Shown: piece by piece, positions 22,478 to 33,778 of the stretch
Position numbering within the stretch: the stretch's first letter is position 1
Layout of the letters: every line of letters begins with the position of its first letter
Source: Rattus norvegicus
Taxonomy: Eukaryota > Chordata > Mammalia > Rodentia > Muridae
Direction of reading: 5' to 3'
Length of the DNA: 64,000 nt
Assembly (NCBI RefSeq): GCF_036323735.1
Contig: NC_086029.1
Span: 47,827,857 to 47,891,856 of the forward strand
Translations under genes and position numbers: made by a program
Notes under the pieces: generated by a model
What the model was told of the DNA's origin: nothing
Database searches by the model: none
The model's input: only the letters and a program-made list of their open reading frames with translations

Positions 22478-23689
22478 CTGTTACCTGGAAGAATGGTCTA
22501 GACAGAAGGGTATCAAGCGCAACAGTCTTGAGATAGTATGTGTCCAGTCCAGGGTTCACAACACTAAGGGTCCAGATGTACAGCTGCTGGTAGAATATGG
22601 CTTTTGTCTGGATGAGCTGAAGGCTGTAGACATGGGCTGCCATGCAAGGACTTAGGCTTTAAAGGAATCATCCCAACAGCTTTGTAAGAGAACAGAGATG
22701 GTTTCCTTTTTACTCATGATGACAGGGGCGGTCAGGAGACCACTACAACACTAGCCAGGAATTAGAACATCTTGGTGTGTTGGACAATAGCTGCGGAAGT
22801 GCTGACTCAGATGATGTCTCTGGAGGAAGAGAGGGGTTGGTGGAGGGAGGGGTGCTGGAGCATGGGGAAGAGAACAAGAGTGAGTCTGAGAAAATAACAT
22901 CATGATGATCAAAGAAAGCTGAGAGGTGGCCCACAGACAACAAAAGGACTTAGTCAAAGGACTATAGCTGTCGATCAACCTGTCATTCCATAATGGAAGA
23001 GACTCAGCTGCTGGTTTGTTGAGACTAATGACAGTGAGTATTGTAATTCGAGGAGATTTAATTACCTTATCAGTTTGGTTTCTAAATAATGGAAGGGAAA
23101 ATTCCCACATCAATCCAGGGAATAAACATACTTCCAAAGCCAAGCAGAAAGCCGCTGCTATTTGCTTTCATAACTGATTCAGGATCGGCCAAGTACGTGA
23201 TGCTGTCTTTCCCTTTTGTAGCAAGAGTAGAACTCAGAATAGCCCTTTGTACTTCATATGCTCATCTCAATATTTTGGGGAGGGGGGCTGTTACAAGCAC
23301 CTTTGGATGGCTCAAAAGTGCATTCTGTTGAAAATAAAATCAAAAACTACAAAATGGATAAACTTAGAATCGTGCTTCTAAGCTACGTAGTGGAACACAC
23401 ATATTTGCTTAAAGGAATGTGTGCCTTGAGTGAACATGACCTGTCGTGTGGGTTGATTTCCAGGCGAATGGTTAGCACTGAACAGCATAAGCTCACTGTC
23501 GGTGATGAGGACTGTAGGATGATGTCACACAGGTGAAGGCAGGTACAAGATAGAACGAGGCCTGTCATTAAACAAGAAGGAAGGAGGGGCAGGAGAAAAG
23601 TTTTAGAGAGAGGAGGAGACTGGAGTGAGGGAGGAGAGAAGCAGAGGAGAGAACAGGGAGGCGGATGTTAAGACTCCTCTCTGCACATG
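22478..23689. other. Unique sequence with a purine-rich block
   Basis: No gene recognised. 23575-23665 is a GA-rich stretch without a fixed unit. Confidence 0.4.
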
Positions 23690-24180
23690 TACAGGTTGTT
23701 ATGAATGTTCTTAATGGATGGATGTGTACAGGGCTTTGTATGCCTAGGTGGGCAATTATATCTTATCAACTGGATCAGAGGTTATTGTGTTGTGTGTTCT
23801 TTCATGTGGTGATTTAAGTTCAAGAGAGTATGTGGTGGCTGGAGACACTAGGCCGCCACGGAATTGGGATGTATATTTCTGGCATGGAAGAAACCTGCCT
23901 TGGGAACTAGAGAGATTGCTGCCAGGCTCAGAGAGAAGCCATCGGCAGTGTGATATGGGATGGAGCAAAGCAGGTGAGAGGCTTTGCTGACTGAGATGAA
24001 GATGTCTACCAGATATCTTGGGGCACTGCAGTGCTGGACCTAGTGTGGGATAAAAGACAACATTTTTTATAATTTTACAGCAACAGAGGACATGGTGGAT
24101 GTTACCTAGTCATCTCCTGGTTGGGTTGGAGAGGTAGGAAAGAAAGAGGCACAAGTGAGATTTCAGATTCAAAGTGTGTC
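23690..24180 (+). other. Possible unassigned ERV/LTR-like sequence
   Basis: Phrases such as 'ttattgtgttgtgtgttctt', 'gatttaagttcaagagagta', 'aattgggatgtatatttctg' and 'ctgagatgaagatgtctacc' give the impression of a rodent LTR or internal ERV repeat, but I cannot name the family. This is an impression, not a demonstrated match. Confidence 0.3.
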
Positions 24181-24420
24181 ATCAGGAGGAGCCACTTCAG
24201 ACACAACATAAAGCAGCACGAAGTCTTGATCAGGGGCTTTCAGCTACCTGAGAAACCTAGATCTGCAAAAGGGTACTGAAGTGTGGGGGCTGTGCAGACT
24301 CTGAGGAAAGAGGGCAAGGCAGATGACAAGGTCTGGAGGCAGCAGAGTGTTCAGCCCTTGTTGCTGGGCTGAGTTAGTAACTTGGAGTAATTATAGATGA
24401 AGTGAGGGCCCTTTTTTTTG

Positions 24421-24595
24421 ATGGCACAGGACTTTAATCCCAGCACTTAGGAGGCAGAGGTGGTGAGTTGTGCCTCCTAAGTGCTGGGATTAAAGTTCCA
24501 GGTCATACAGGAACTCAGGTGAGTTCCAGGTCAGACAGGGCTACATAGTGAGACCCTATCTTGCAATAAACACAGACACATCTAGAATCAACAAC
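24421..24595 (+). mobile_element. B1 SINE carrying an inverted duplication
   Basis: Starts with B1-like 'actttaatcccagcacttag gaggcagagg' (7SL-derived) and ends with 'gagttccaggtcagacaggg' and 'ctacatagtgagaccctatc'. In its middle, 24471-24496 is a perfect reverse complement of 24431-24456, which normal B1 does not have. A short 'ccaggtca-acagg' word is also doubled just after it. Confidence 0.85.
24431..24496. repeat. Perfect 26-bp inverted repeat, 14-nt loop
   Basis: The left arm 24431-24456 and right arm 24471-24496 pair without a mismatch around a 14-nt loop (GAGGTGGTGAGTTG). Each arm is a piece of the B1 left part. The geometry fits a single snap-back (template-switch) copying event within one B1, rather than two B1s head to head, because no other B1 sequence accompanies the second arm. 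Confidence 0.95.
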
Positions 24596-24614
24596 AGCAA
24601 TAAGGTTGGGCTAT

Positions 24615-24910
24615 ACTGGCTAACGTTTATTGTCAACTTGACTAGATTTAAGATGACCTACGAGTTGGGTCAGATACACAACACTGGGTATGTCTGTGAG
24701 ATTGTTTCCACACATGATTGATTCGGGAGGGAAGATCTACCTTGAAGGTGTGTAGAGCCTTCTCAATAGAACAGAAAGTGGGAAAGACAAAGCTAACAGT
24801 ACACTGGTATTTCCTTCTGATGAGCTGAAACCTCTGAAATCATGAACTTTCTTTAAGTTGTCTCTGTGCAACATTTGGTTGCTGGGCTATGGAGGTAATT
24901 AACACACTGC
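24615..24910 (+). mobile_element. Old MaLR-like LTR (sense)
   Basis: Opens ACTGGCTAACGTTTATTGTC then 'aacttgactagatttaagat', 'gggtatgtctgtgagattgt', 'gatctaccttgaaggtgtgt'. This is the 'ggctaatcttggttgtcaac ttgac' type of 5' end, also seen at 25550. The tail part is less clear. Confidence 0.5.
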
Positions 24911-25039
24911 TGGTCATTTGGGGGACAGACATCTTCTAAAAGCTACTATAGTGGTTGTTGCACAGCTCTGTGGATGTCTTAAGACCCACTGAACTGTAGA
25001 CTTAATCACTTCCTGTGTTTTCCGTGTCTAATGTGTTTG

Positions 25040-25296
25040 GGGTTTGGGGGCCAGAGCTTGATGTCAAGTGGCTTCCTCAACTGCTTCTCCACCTTAGTTT
25101 TTGAGATGGTTTCTCACTGACTCTAGAACTCAACAGTTGGCCAGAGTAGGTGATGGAGAAGTCCCAGGGGTGCTCAGTCCTGGGGTTCCAGAAGCACCGC
25201 CATGCTTAGCATTTTTATGTGGACTCTGGTGGTCCAAACTCAGGTCCTTATGATTGCACGGAGAGTACTTTACTGGACCGAGCCATCTCTTCAGCT
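25040..25296 (-). mobile_element. B4 SINE (antisense)
   Basis: Antisense order: 'ccagagcttgatgtcaagtg', 'cttctccaccttagtttttg', 'tttctcactgactctagaac', then 'ccaaactcaggtccttatga' and 'gagccatctcttcagctc'. This covers the B1-derived and the ID-derived halves of B4. Confidence 0.8.
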
Positions 25297-25549
25297 CTGA
25301 GTGAACACTTTCAGCGAGTGAGTTATAAAATATGTGAATTAGGTTTTCACACTATTGTTAGAACATAACAATCTATCCAGGATGCTGCTTTAGGTGACTC
25401 CTGATCAGGGCTGTCAGGGGGAGAGCAAGGACGACGGCAAAGGGGCGCTGCAGATGGAGGAATAGAGAAGTCCCTCATGGTGCATCGTGATGGGAAAGCT
25501 AAGAGCAGCTTCTGGGTTGGAACTGGTGCCAGCTGGGGTGCTGGGGTGC
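25297..25549. other. Unique sequence, nothing recognised
   Basis: A small GCTGGGGT triplication lies at about 25532-25558; the rest is unique. Confidence 0.4.
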
Positions 25550-26556
25550 TGGGGTGGCTGTTCCTGGTTGCCAACCTGACTCCATCTGGAATTAACTAAA
25601 GCCCGTGCTGTTGGGCACTTCTGTGAGGCATTTCTTTCTTAATTAAGCCATTTGAAGTGGGAAGCCCCATTTTTAATCTGGATCTTCTGAGCTGGGAAGA
25701 TCCAACTTTAATTTGGGCCACACCTTCTGTTCCAGAAGCCTAAATAAGGATGTGGAAGAAGACGGCTTGCTGTTTGCCTCTTTGTCCTTGCTGGCAAGCC
25801 CATTCCTCCACTGGCACTGAGGCCCACTTTTTCAGAATCCTGGCATATATGGAGACCAGCTGAGGCGTTTAGCCTCATGGAACTGAAGAATTACTGGTTT
25901 CTTGAACCTTCTGCGGCTGGACAGTCATTGTTGGAGTAGCTAGACCACATCCTATAAGCCACTCTAATAAACCTCCTTTACATACATACCATAGACATAT
26001 AAATCATATATACACATATGATTACATACATACTATATACACACACCCTTATACATACATGTATATATGTATACACACATATAAATATGTACACATATAC
26101 ATTATATACATATACATGCACATTTATACATACATTATATATGCACATATGTATACATATATAAAAATATACATCATACACATACATGCACACATATACA
26201 TATATACACACATATTATATAAATTTACATTTATACATGTATATACATCACACATTATATACACACATGCACATATACATACATACACATATACATTATA
26301 TACATAACACACACATATATACGTATGTACACATACATTATATACGTGCATATTTGTATGTACACATGTACATTATATACACACACATTTATACATATAT
26401 ACACACATACATACATATGTATGTATGCACATATGCCTCTCACAGTTCTATATGAGGACAGGAAGCAGCATCCAGTTTCCTTCCCAACTCCCTTCCTATC
26501 AGGGTTCCTTCTATCAGTTCCCTTCCTCTAGAGAATCCTGCTAATAGTGTAATACA
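25550..26556 (+). mobile_element. MaLR-class LTR with expanded CA/TA tract
   Basis: The 5' part: 'ggttgccaacctgactccat', 'ctggaattaactaaagcccg', 'tgggccacaccttctgttcc'. Then 'gttggagtagctagaccaca' and 'taagccactctaataaacct'. After about 450 bp of CA/TA repeat it resumes with 'ttcctctagagaatcctgct' and 'aatagtgtaataca', the expected 3' end. The family normally has only a short TA-rich stretch at that point, so the tract appears to have grown inside the LTR. Confidence 0.7.
25978..26430. repeat. Long CATA/CACATATA-rich microsatellite
   Basis: Alternating purine-pyrimidine sequence built of ACACATATAC and TACATACATT words. An ACATTATATAC word recurs about every 33-43 bp, hinting at a loose higher-order period. 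Tyr/His/Ile-rich open frames on both strands merely follow the repeat. Confidence 0.92.
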
Positions 26557-27540
26557 GGTAGGAAGGGGCTACCTGCATCCTCACCCCTTTGGGAAGACTG
26601 ACTGCAGTGCCTGAGGCAGGGGAATAGAGATTGGGGCCTGGCACCTCCCACTGGAAGGCAGTACACAGGTACCCGGAAAAGTGCACAGGAGCCGAGGCTA
26701 GTCCTTGTCTCCGGAAGATAGCAATCCAAGTATGGATGTCAGCACAGGAAGACAACAGGAGTTAAAGCAGGACAAGATCTTCCTCAGAAGATCAGACACA
26801 AGAGACTCCAGCAATGTGCAGCGCACGGTCTGGCCATAGAGACCCAAATGTTACTGCAGCAGGCTGCAGAGGAAGAGAGGGGCACACAGTGGAGCAGTAA
26901 CAGGAGACCCCTGTCCTGGGGGATTAGGGAGGCAGAACCCATTGCCTCAGGGTACTTTACACATGGAAACCAAGGGAGGTGGGGCTGTGGAGAGCAGGGG
27001 ACAGCAAATTTCCTCCTCTGAGACAGAGAGAAAAACGCTGTTTCTTCCATTTGACTTGTCATGAAAGTGAAATGAACAGTTTTGTTCCAGATCATAAACA
27101 ATTGGCCTCCTATGGAAGGGTAAATGCCACGAAGGCCCACTAGCTTGCTCTGGGCTGGATAACCAGCACAGCTCCTGACAGATTGCCCAGCAAAGAGTCA
27201 AACAGTGCATGGAATCCCTGTGGAGAGGGTGCTGGGAGGGACCAGCTGCTGCTTCCTGTCCACCTACAGAACCGGGAGGGGCTTTTTGTCTTTTAGACAG
27301 ACATTAACTTCGGTGTTGTGGGACTGGAAGGAGCAGCTCACTTACATCAGAGTGCTCAGTGGGCTTGGAACTAACTGCCAGCTCTTCTCCCAAAAGTAAA
27401 TATGGTGGCCATGTCATTATCTCAATGAATGGAAACGTCCCTCAGATTAGATAGTATTTTAATTGTCTGGGAGTAAGAAGTGCATCCCACATCAGGTTAT
27501 TAGAATATTGGACATGGTCTTGGGGCTTACTTGGAGATTC
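26557..27540. other. Unique sequence, nothing recognised
   Basis: About 1 kb with fairly even base composition. Overlapping open frames (up to 118 codons, minus strand, 26784-27140) have no recognisable domain. I see no reason to call a gene. Confidence 0.4.
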
Positions 27541-27838
27541 TTCAATCTATAAAATGTTTGCTGTGCGGGAAAGAGGCCCTGGACTCACTCCCCAGAATGC
27601 AATAAGAAGGTGGCTTACATGCTCTCATAATTCCAGGGCTGGGGAGACAGAACCAGGAGGATCCTTGGTGTTTGCTAGCTAACTAGCCTCAGGCACTTGG
27701 CAAGCTCCAGGTTAGTGAGAGACTCTGTCTTAAGAGAGGTGGGTGGCACCTGGGAAATGATGCCTGACACTCAACATCGGCCTTGATATGTACAAGCACA
27801 AAGTGTGCAGACGAGACATGCATGTGCACATGTACAGA

Positions 27839-27904
<66 letters not shown>
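27541..27904 (+). mobile_element. B4 SINE with (GA)n tail
   Basis: Sense order: 'gccctggactcactccccag' (ID-like B box region), 'cataattccagggctgggga', 'gttagtgagagactctgtct', 'aatgatgcctgacactcaac', then a CA/TG-rich tail running into (GA)n. This matches the ID+B1 fusion layout of B4. Confidence 0.8.
27838..27904. repeat. (GA)n microsatellite
   Basis: About 32 nearly uninterrupted GA dinucleotides at the end of the B4. Arg-Glu open frames result from it. Confidence 0.97.
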
Positions 27905-27907
<3 letters not shown>

Positions 27908-29139
27908 ACAAGTCAGGAATCTGCTTCTTAAAGCCATGGCTGTCTCTGTTCTTCTACTACTCTATAATCTCTCTGTGCCTCAGTTTCTTCATTTGCACTA
28001 TGGAAGACTGTAACTGAAGATCTTTGGGGCAGGCCTTACTGGGAGCACTGACTTATCACTAGTGCCACCCTTTGAGGAAACAATTCGGAAACACTCTGCA
28101 AATGTTACTCGGGAACAAAACCCACTTCTTTTCCTGTCTGTCCTGTTCTTCATTATAGCTAAGTGATATCTTAATTCTTCATCGCGATTGTCTTATGCTT
28201 CCAGTTGAGAGGTCGCTGGCCTTCCCCAGGGAAGGGACTGGTCTTCCCACTGAGGGATGGAGGAGCCTTGCATGAAGGTGAAGGCAGCAGTGCACAGGGA
28301 AGGGAGGCACCGAGGGGCAGACGTCAGGGGTAGGAAAATGTCCTGCGCGCTGGGGAAACTGAGGGCGGCACAGCTGACACAGAACTTCCTATAACAAACC
28401 AGGATCTCTCCTATCAAACGAAAGGTCAGCTGGGGTTGGAGGTGGGATAATGTTGAGCACACATTTCTCCACAGAGGACTTAAAAAAAAACCCAACTAAA
28501 TCTAAAATGGGTTTTTACCATGACATATGATTCTCAGATATAAAATATTACACTCTGAAGGGTACTATCTGTTCTGCAAAATGTCGAGGAGGTCTGTCAC
28601 CTATGGTTTTGATAACGTAAACACCACGATTTTCTTATAAAATAATGCAGATTTGTGGCAGAAAGCCTCAAATCAGGCAAGTAATAAAGGGAAGAAATGG
28701 CGGGGAGGGTGCTTGGGAGCAGCAGGCTCCTGAGTGCTCACCTCCTGAAAATTAAATTCTGCTCAGATATTAGATTTTGTTGGTAGATATCAGGAAATGT
28801 GAGTTTTGGTATGGATATACAGATTTATACTTTGTTATTAGCTTTCATATTGTGTTAGGCTCATGAGTAAACAAGACAGAATTAAACTCAAAAAATGGGA
28901 TGATTTTAGGTTTTCCAAAGAGTTCACAGAGCTTCCTTCTGTATCCCTTATCCACAGTCCCCTAATGTCACCCTCTCATGTTACCATGGCAACAGTCCAA
29001 GATGCTAGCCTATGCTGTTTGTTACAGTCTTGTTCTTATTTCTGTAGCTACCACCTCAGACAATCAACTTACTCAGAAAACACACTGATTTGGATAATTT
29101 ATGGAGGATTTCAACTGACTGTTTGGCCTTGGGCCATGT
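27905..29139. other. Unique sequence, nothing recognised
   Basis: No named repeat. A stretch at 28190-28450 is comparatively GC-rich, and several words there are pyrimidine-rich on the minus strand. No exon can be supported. Confidence 0.4.
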
Positions 29140-29320
29140 CTCGTGGTAGTAGATCACCATGACAAGACCTCATGGTTGTAGATCACCATGACTACACCTC
29201 ATGGTTGTAGATCACCATGACAACACCTCAAGGATGTAGATCATCATGACAAGACCTCATGGTTGTAGATCACCAAGACAACACCTCCTGGTAGCAGATC
29301 ACCATGACAACACCTCATGG
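29140..29320. repeat. 29-bp tandem repeat, about 6.2 units
   Basis: The unit starts at 29140, 29169, 29198, 29227, 29256 and 29285 and reads roughly CTCATGGTTGTAGATCACCA plus TGACAACAC. Units differ by 1-4 bases. Same unit length as the large array at 15.2 kb but unrelated in sequence. Confidence 0.95.
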
Positions 29321-29574
29321 AAAGTTACCCTAGTGGAGCAAATGTTCACCTCACATCTGGGACATCATTTCTTCCTTGGGACTCCAGGACCAGAAGACGC
29401 CCTACAACATCTGCCTCTACAGCTACAAACTAGTGACCTCTACACAATGTCACACAGGACCCTTATGACCCCAATCACACAGGTGCTTGTCTGTGAACTC
29501 TGCAGTCTTATTTGGACTGAGGTTTGCTTTTGGATAATTGCCACACCTCCCTCCTGATCATTTCTCAGAGCAGG

Positions 29575-29960
29575 TGTGATGGCTACTGTTGAGTGTCATT
29601 ATGACTGGACTGAGAGGCTTTGATAAGGACAGAGCTCTGGGTGTGTCCCCAAAGGTGTTTCCAGGAGAGCCCCCAAAGCTGGAAGCAGACTGACTGGGGA
29701 AGACTCATGTATCTTGGGCACTTCCCAGTAGGTCTGAGACTTGAGAGCAGAGGGAGAAAGCTATACGATTCACCTCAGACTTCCTCCCTCCTCCCACCTA
29801 CACTGCCCTACACTGGAGTTCAGGTTCTCCAGCCTTTCATCCTGGGATTTGCACCGAAACCCCCAAGGGCTCTGCGGCATTTGACCTTGAACTGGGGCTT
29901 CTGTCAGCATCCTTGGGAATGGGGATCCTGGACTGGGACTGAGCCATCCTCTCTAGCTGT
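29575..29960 (+). mobile_element. Possible ancient mammalian interspersed repeat
   Basis: The start ('gatggctactgttgagtgtc attatgactgg') and the end ('atcctggactgggactgagc') recall an old mammalian LTR/MER-type repeat with a 'gtcaacttgactgg' head and a 'gactgggactac' tail. The match is loose and no family is claimed. Confidence 0.35.
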
Positions 29961-30287
29961 CTGAACTTCACCCATAGGCATTGTTAAGGCAAGTTCTAAT
30001 AACCTCACTCTAGTTTATTTGTGCCTGACCAATGCAGTATCTCTTGAAGACCTTAGACGTGCTGCATGTCCTGCTTAAATACAGTAAATTGTTTGACAAG
30101 AATCACTCTCCTCATGTTTCTGAGCCTCATTTACATTAAGAAAGAACATGAGTGTTATCAAACATGCTCTTAAGAGCAGTGCTGTGGACAGGACTCTGTA
30201 GGAACAGCACAGCTGGTGACCTCATGCTGGTGGCAGCCACCTTTACTAAGGGAATCCACATACTGAAGCTCCCATCTGTGTCAGTCA
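29961..30287. other. Unique sequence, nothing recognised
   Basis: No family or gene seen. Confidence 0.4.
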
Positions 30288-30382
30288 CATGACTGTGGCT
30301 CTGATAAAACACCATTGCCAAAAGCAACATAAGAAGAAATGGAGTATTTAGGCTCATAGTTCCAGAAAGGGTAGGGTCCTCC
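30288..30382 (-). mobile_element. MaLR-class LTR fragment (antisense)
   Basis: Antisense order: 'ggctctgataaaacaccatt', 'gccaaaagcaacataagaag', 'tttaggctcatagttccaga', then AAGGGTAGGGTCC. This is the 3' end of an MT/ORR1-class LTR in reverse. The 14-bp minisatellite begins exactly where the G-rich part of the LTR is expected. Confidence 0.7.
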
Positions 30383-30790
30383 GTGGTGGAGAGGACACTG
30401 TGGGGAGGACACAGTAGGGAGGACATGGTGGGGAGGACACGGTGGGGAGGACACAATGGGGAGGACACGGTGGGGAGGACATGGTGGAGAGAACACAGAG
30501 GGGAGGACATGGAAGGGAGGACACGGTGGAGTGGACACTGTGGGGAGGACACGGTGGGGAGGACATGGTGGAGTGGACACAGAGGGGAGGACACGGTGGG
30601 GAGGACATAGAGGGGAGGGCATGGTGGGGTCGACACAGAGGGGAGGACATGGAGCGGAGGACAAGGAAGAGAAGACACAGAGGGGAGGACACAGAGGGAG
30701 GACACAGAGGGGAGGACATGGTAGGGAGGACACAGAGGGGAGGACATGGAGGGGAGGACACAGTGAGGAGGACTCGGTAGGGAGGACACA
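30383..30790 (+). repeat. 14-bp minisatellite, about 29 units
   Basis: The unit is GTGGGGAGGACACG. Variants affect the first bases (GTGG, GAGG, GTAG, ATGG) and the end (CACG, CACA, CATG). There are frequent single-base changes and a few length slips (around 30660-30700). The array starts inside an antisense MaLR LTR. Its several overlapping open frames arise because three units make 42 bp. Confidence 0.95.
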
Positions 30791-32298
30791 CTTGCTGAGA
30801 CCATGCAGGAGGAATGACAAATACCTTTAGAACTCATGGAATGCAGCCTATAGGTTACCACGGCCACATGGATGGGTCTTGGTGTGGCCCAACCCCAAGG
30901 ACTCTGTGTCCTGAGGACCTTATGCTGTTATAGATAGAGTTCTGCTCTGCTTGCTGCCCTCACATCCCTCCTAATCTAAGAATTATGTAGGAACTTTAAG
31001 TGGGCAGTGTCTCCAGCACTCACAATAATAGTGCTTGGTCTCATTCAGGCACTGCTGCTGGAGCAGAGTAACGATTCAGTCACCACTCTAGGAAAGAACT
31101 TAGAGATGTAGACTGCCAGCTATGTCTACCACTCTTAGAAAACTTTGGAAGAATAAAGTTGTTAGTGAAGCTAGGTTGAGATGGTTTTGCTATTGGCTCT
31201 GATGTAGAAAATCTTAGGGAACAATTAGAAGTTCAGAAAGGCACACTCTTATTAGTTAAGCTAGGGACGTTTTATGATCAGGGAACAAGAACAACGGCGG
31301 CACTGGATGACATGACTCTCACTGAAGCTGCACTGGTGATGACTGATTTCTTGTACCCACGTTTGCCCTCAGCTTCCTGATATGACTTACTAAGAATTTC
31401 TGATGAGTAGACAAGTGTTCTGAGGATTTAAGATAGATATGACTGACTTTTATATAAAGGTTTAAGATTTTTACAAGATCACTCTTAAAGATGAATAATA
31501 AAACAGTTACTCCTTTCTTTGTAACCACACGTTGCTGCCTGCCAGCAAGAGGAACTGGCTGAGAAAACTACCTTGCTTGCTCACACTTTGTTAATCTATA
31601 AAAAGTCTGTTGATTGACTTCTCTGATCGCTGGCTGCTTTTGGCAGCAGCCCCTGTAGGTATCTGGATCCACCCTGGTCAGTGGCCCTAAGCACTGACCT
31701 CCAGTGGCTGGCTGCCTTGGTTTACCCACCACACGGATGCCAAAGCCTGTCATTGGCACACAGTGTGGAGGACACGGTGCTAAGCAGGCATGGTAGCAGG
31801 ACCAAGAAGATGGATGATCACAGTTTTCCACAGCACACAGAGAACAGGAAGTGGGGTCTAAAACCTTAAAACCCCACCTATTTCTTCCAGCAAGACTTTA
31901 TCCCCTAAAGGTTCCCTAACCTCTCTTCAAGCAGGGTCCTAGTAGAAAGAGATGGCACACTCTATTGGGGCAGCAGAGGACTCTGGGAGACAGCTCTTTT
32001 GCAAAGAGCCCATCTCCCTTCTTAGCACAACTTATGAAAGCTCATTGTATTCCTTATTGTGCAGCCTGACTTATTTTGAATATCCCACATATTTTAAGAT
32101 TCTCTAATCTCTAACCTAGCACACACTCCATTTCCATTTTTAATTGCTTGACAGTTTTATACATTTATATAATGAAGTTCAGTCATTCCCACACACCATT
32201 CCTCTGCCCCCTCATGTCTAGCCATCTCCCGCTGGCTACCTTTTCATTCAGTCTTTACTTACTACTCTATGAGGAGTGGGCACCCTCTATTCTTGACT
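30791..32298. other. Unique sequence, nothing recognised
   Basis: About 1.5 kb with no repeat family or exon that I can defend. Confidence 0.4.
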
Positions 32299-32636
32299 CA
32301 GCCTTAGGGTTTTACTGCTGTGAACAGACACCATGGCCAAAGCAACTCTTACAAGAATGACATTTAATTGGTGCTGGCTTACAGGTTCAGAAGTTCAGTT
32401 CATTATCATCAAGGCAGTAGCATGGGAGCATCCAGGCAGGAATGGTGCAGGCAGAGCTGAGAGTTCTACATCTTCATCTGAAGGCTGCTAGCAGAATACT
32501 GACTTCCAGGCAGCAAGGCTGAAGGTCTTAAAGCCAATGCCCATGATGACACACCTATTTCAACAAGGCCACACCCACCCCAACATGGCTACTCCCTCTA
32601 ATAGTGACACTCCCTGGGCATATACAAACCAAGACA
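32299..32636 (-). mobile_element. ORR1-type MaLR LTR (antisense)
   Basis: Antisense order: 'ttagggttttactgctgtga', 'acagacaccatggccaaagc', 'gacatttaattggtgctggc', 'ttcatctgaaggctgctagc', 'cctctaatagtgacactccc', 'tatacaaaccaagaca'. Near full length with moderate divergence. Confidence 0.9.
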
Positions 32637-33471
32637 CTAACTTTATCACATCTTTCTGGCAAAACAACTAAAACTGTCTCCTTAAACTTTGTTCCTAAAA
32701 TTATTTGAATTATATAAAATCATTAGTTAATCCAACAGCATTAATTCATGAAAAGGTCAACTTCAGGTTGATCTGCAGGAAACTTGCCCAATAGGGTGGG
32801 CTGATGACCAAGGACCATTAGGCTATGCAACAATGACAGGAACGACATCAGCGGTGAGAAGCAATCCTGGAATGAAGTCTCCAGAGTGCACCCATGACAG
32901 CCACGCAAAATGGTGGGCCATCTCCAGGAAACTCACTTGCTTGCCATAGCCTTCCCTAGATGGCTTCTGTCAGTCCATGAAAGCGAGAGAGAGAGAGCTT
33001 ATTGGAAAGTATGTGGTACCTCATAAACACCCCTCAATATTCTGTGTGTGATTACCTCAGGAGGATGCAGGGTTTGAAATAACTCGTTTTTGGAGGAGAG
33101 TTTGGTTAATGTTTCTTCTCTGTGAAAGAAGTGCTGAAATGTTACCCCTCTGGACACAGAGTAGGAAGAAAAGGTGCTAAGGGGGACCCCGAAAGCTGCC
33201 ATCATGCCTTCAGGCCTGGGCAATGGGAAGGGCTGCTGAGACGTGCTTGTGTAGGGTTGGTTCTCTGGGGGTGTTCCCTAAGGAGGTCATGCCTAGCCTC
33301 CCATCTCATTGCTGAGTCTTTCTAAAGACCCCAGGAGCTTCAGCCTTTGTGGTTTCCCAAGGCTGGGTGTGGTTTGCATACAACCATAGTTTCAGAGGCC
33401 AACTCACGCAGTGGACAGCATGGTGGTCTACTCTATTCTCACCCAGCCTTAGACCACGTCTTAATTTCTCT
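32637..33471. other. Unique sequence, nothing recognised
   Basis: Contains a short GA-run near 32984-32997 and otherwise unique sequence. Confidence 0.4.
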
Positions 33472-33778
33472 TCTGTCACTTTAATAAAACATCCCGACAA
33501 AAGCAAGTTACAGGCGACATGCTGTATTTTATCTCAGCTCCGGTTGCAGTCCATCAGGACAGGAACATCTCAGTACAGTCAGAATACAACCTTGGAGGGT
33601 TCATGCAAGTGCTCAGCTCATTTTCTCCACTTTTAATACAGACCAGGATTGCTTGCCTAGGGAATGCTGCCACCCACAGTGGACAGGTCTTCCCATTTGA
33701 ATTAACAACATACCTGGAGGTCCATCTCACTGGTAACCAGAGATTCTGTCAAGTCAACAATTAACACTAACCATCACA
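33472..33778 (-). mobile_element. Older MaLR-class LTR (antisense)
   Basis: Antisense order: 'tctgtcactttaataaaaca', 'cccgacaaaagcaagttaca', 'ttgcagtccatcaggacagg', 'gccacccacagtggacaggt', then 'gattctgtcaagtcaacaat' and 'taacactaaccatcaca'. Ends as expected for the family. Confidence 0.75.

Noticed and set aside
22188..22643. 151-codon minus-strand frame with a repeated 38-residue block
   Set aside because: The repeated block comes from the exact 120-bp DNA duplication (about 123-bp period, a multiple of three). No known domain.
24421..24595. Two B1 elements inserted head to head
   Set aside because: Only a 26-bp piece is inverted and the rest of a second B1 is missing, so a snap-back duplication within one B1 fits better.
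25978..26455. Tyr/Ile/His-rich frames on both strands
   Set aside because: Direct result of the CATA/TATA microsatellite inside an LTR.
30136..30867. 243-codon minus-strand frame rich in Cys-Pro-Pro-Leu-Ser
   Set aside because: Runs through the 14-bp minisatellite; three units give 42 bp and keep the frame open by chance. The non-repeat ends show no known domain.
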